A DNA stretch of 7,283 bases from Gammaproteobacteria bacterium (GTDB lineage Bacteria; Pseudomonadota; Gammaproteobacteria; UBA6429; Thiohalophilaceae): NCBI GenBank assembly GCA_030593785.1, contig JAUVGM010000112.1, positions 1-7,283 on the forward strand, written 5' to 3'. This document shows positions 6,297-7,283 of the stretch, one piece after another. Every line of letters starts with the position of its first letter. Within the stretch, counting starts at the first letter, position 1. The translations under genes and the position numbers were made by a program. The notes under the pieces were generated by a model. The model was not told the DNA's origin. It searched no databases and worked only from the letters and a program-made list of their open reading frames with translations.

Positions 6297-7283
6297 TTAA
6301 GTTTGAAGATCATCGTTAGTGACTTTTTGATGTTTCTTTTCCGCACTTGCTTTTTTCATACGATTTGCAAGACCTGCAGCTATACCTGCTGCGGCACCTG
6401 CAACCAAAGCGGGTGCAACATAATCTGAAATATCAGTAGGTGATGCCGTCACAGGTTGATATAAACCACCTGCATCCCAGAAGCCAGGCTCGGAACAGCC
6501 TATGCAACCATGACCTGATTGAATCGGGAAACTGGTACCCTGATTCCATTTTTCAGTGGCGCATGCATTATGAGTAACAGGACCTTTGCAACCGAGTTCA
6601 TACAAACACCAACCTTTGCGAGCACCTTCATCATCAAATGTTTTGGCAAACTTACCTTGATCATAAAAAGGGCGGCGATAACAACGGTCGTGGATAGAAT
6701 CACCATAAAAGGATAGTGGTCTGCCAAAACTATCGAGTTCAGGAATTTTTCCAAAGGTGAGGAAGTGTGCAAGTACACCAGTAATGACAACAGGGATAGG
6801 AGGGCAACCTGGAATATTTATAATGGGCTTGTCACGAATTATGCTTGATACAGATACTGCACCTGTTGGATTAGGATCTGCGTACGGTAAACCACCGTAG
6901 GCGGCACAGGTACCAACCGAAATAATAGCGGCTGCGCCTTCGGCTGTTTCTTTAAGCATATCAAGGTTACTGATACCGGCGATGGTTGAATAAACACCAC
7001 CATCCTTAATTGGAATAGAACCATCAACAACCAGTAAATATTTTCCGTGGTGATCTTTTATTGCCTGCAGTCGAGAATCTTCTGCTGCAGAACCGGAGGG
7101 AGCCTTGAGTGTGTGATGGTAATCTAAAGAAATAACATCAAAAATAAGATTTTCCAGAGTAGGGCTATGTGACCGGGTAAGTGATTCGGTACAACCGGTA
7201 CATTCCTGAAAAGAAAGCCAGATAACTGAAGGGCGTTTAGCATTTTCTAGTGCTTCTGCAATGGTAGGTGCCATGCTGGCAGG
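6297..7283 (-). CDS. hynS: [NiFe]-hydrogenase small subunit, Isp-type group 1e, N-terminus cut by right edge
   Basis: This subunit carries the three iron-sulfur clusters that lead electrons from the NiFe site to Isp1. Numbering from the first Met in the window (7274), the proximal [4Fe-4S] ligands are Cys25, Cys28, Cys123 (GTCAAYGG) and Cys157 (GCPPIP). The distal cluster has His195, Cys198, Cys223 and Cys229; the medial [3Fe-4S] cluster has Cys238, Cys257 and Cys260. The frame stays open above that Met (Pro-Ala-Ser-Met) to the edge. In this family a twin-arginine signal of some tens of residues precedes this point, so the Met is probably internal and the true start lies outside. The C-terminus has an Ala/Gly-rich hydrophobic stretch (about 287-303) and a basic, charged tail, suggesting a membrane contact near Isp1. 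isp1 follows after 12 bp. Confidence 0.95.
   Translation of the reverse strand, partial: PASMAPTIAEALENAKRPSVIWLSFQECTGCTESLTRSHSPTLENLIFDVISLDYHHTLKAPSGSAAEDSRLQAIKDHHGKYLLVVDGSIPIKDGGVYSTIAGISNLDMLKETAEGAAAIISVGTCAAYGGLPYADPNPTGAVSVSSIIRDKPIINIPGCPPIPVVITGVLAHFLTFGKIPELDSFGRPLSFYGDSIHDRCYRRPFYDQGKFAKTFDDEGARKGWCLYELGCKGPVTHNACATEKWNQGTSFPIQSGHGCIGCSEPGFWDAGGLYQPVTASPTDISDYVAPALVAGAAAGIAAGLANRMKKASAEKKHQKVTNDDLQT

Noticed and set aside
6500..6790. Minus-strand ORF of 96 codons inside hynS
   Set aside because: It sits over the distal and medial cluster motifs of hynS, which are intact in the true frame.

Overview
The window carries one continuous minus-strand operon of hydrogenase genes that runs off both edges. 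In transcription order, from high to low coordinates, it reads: hynS ([NiFe]-hydrogenase small subunit, N-terminus cut by the right edge), isp1 (b-type cytochrome membrane protein), isp2 (HdrD/DsrK-like iron-sulfur protein), hynL (catalytic large subunit), a 65-residue His-containing exported membrane peptide, hydB (4Fe-4S protein), hydG (FAD/NAD(P)-binding iron-sulfur protein) and hydD (cytoplasmic hydrogenase small-subunit-like protein, C-terminus cut by the left edge). Gaps between genes are 34 bp or less, two junctions overlap, and no terminator or promoter is evident inside, so co-transcription is likely.

The first half (about 2584-7283) is a textbook Isp-type hydrogenase locus: isp1 and isp2 sit between the small and large subunit genes, as in the membrane-associated group 1e enzymes known from purple and colourless sulfur bacteria such as Thiocapsa. 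The core dimer should work outside the cytoplasmic membrane. Isp1 would carry electrons across the membrane through b hemes to Isp2, whose HdrD-type cluster suggests a thiol/disulfide or Dsr-type sulfur partner inside. The second half (1-2322) encodes the B, G and D subunits of a cytoplasmic, NAD(P)-linked group 3b hydrogenase (sulfhydrogenase); its catalytic subunit HydA is expected just beyond the left edge.

The organism is probably a sulfur-oxidising gammaproteobacterium, judged from the Isp-type architecture, the subunit sequences and a moderate GC content. This is inferred from recognised family traits, not from a search. The most interesting features are the tandem arrangement of a periplasm-facing uptake hydrogenase and a soluble NAD(P)-coupled hydrogenase in one apparent transcription unit, and the AT-rich small ORF that joins the two modules.
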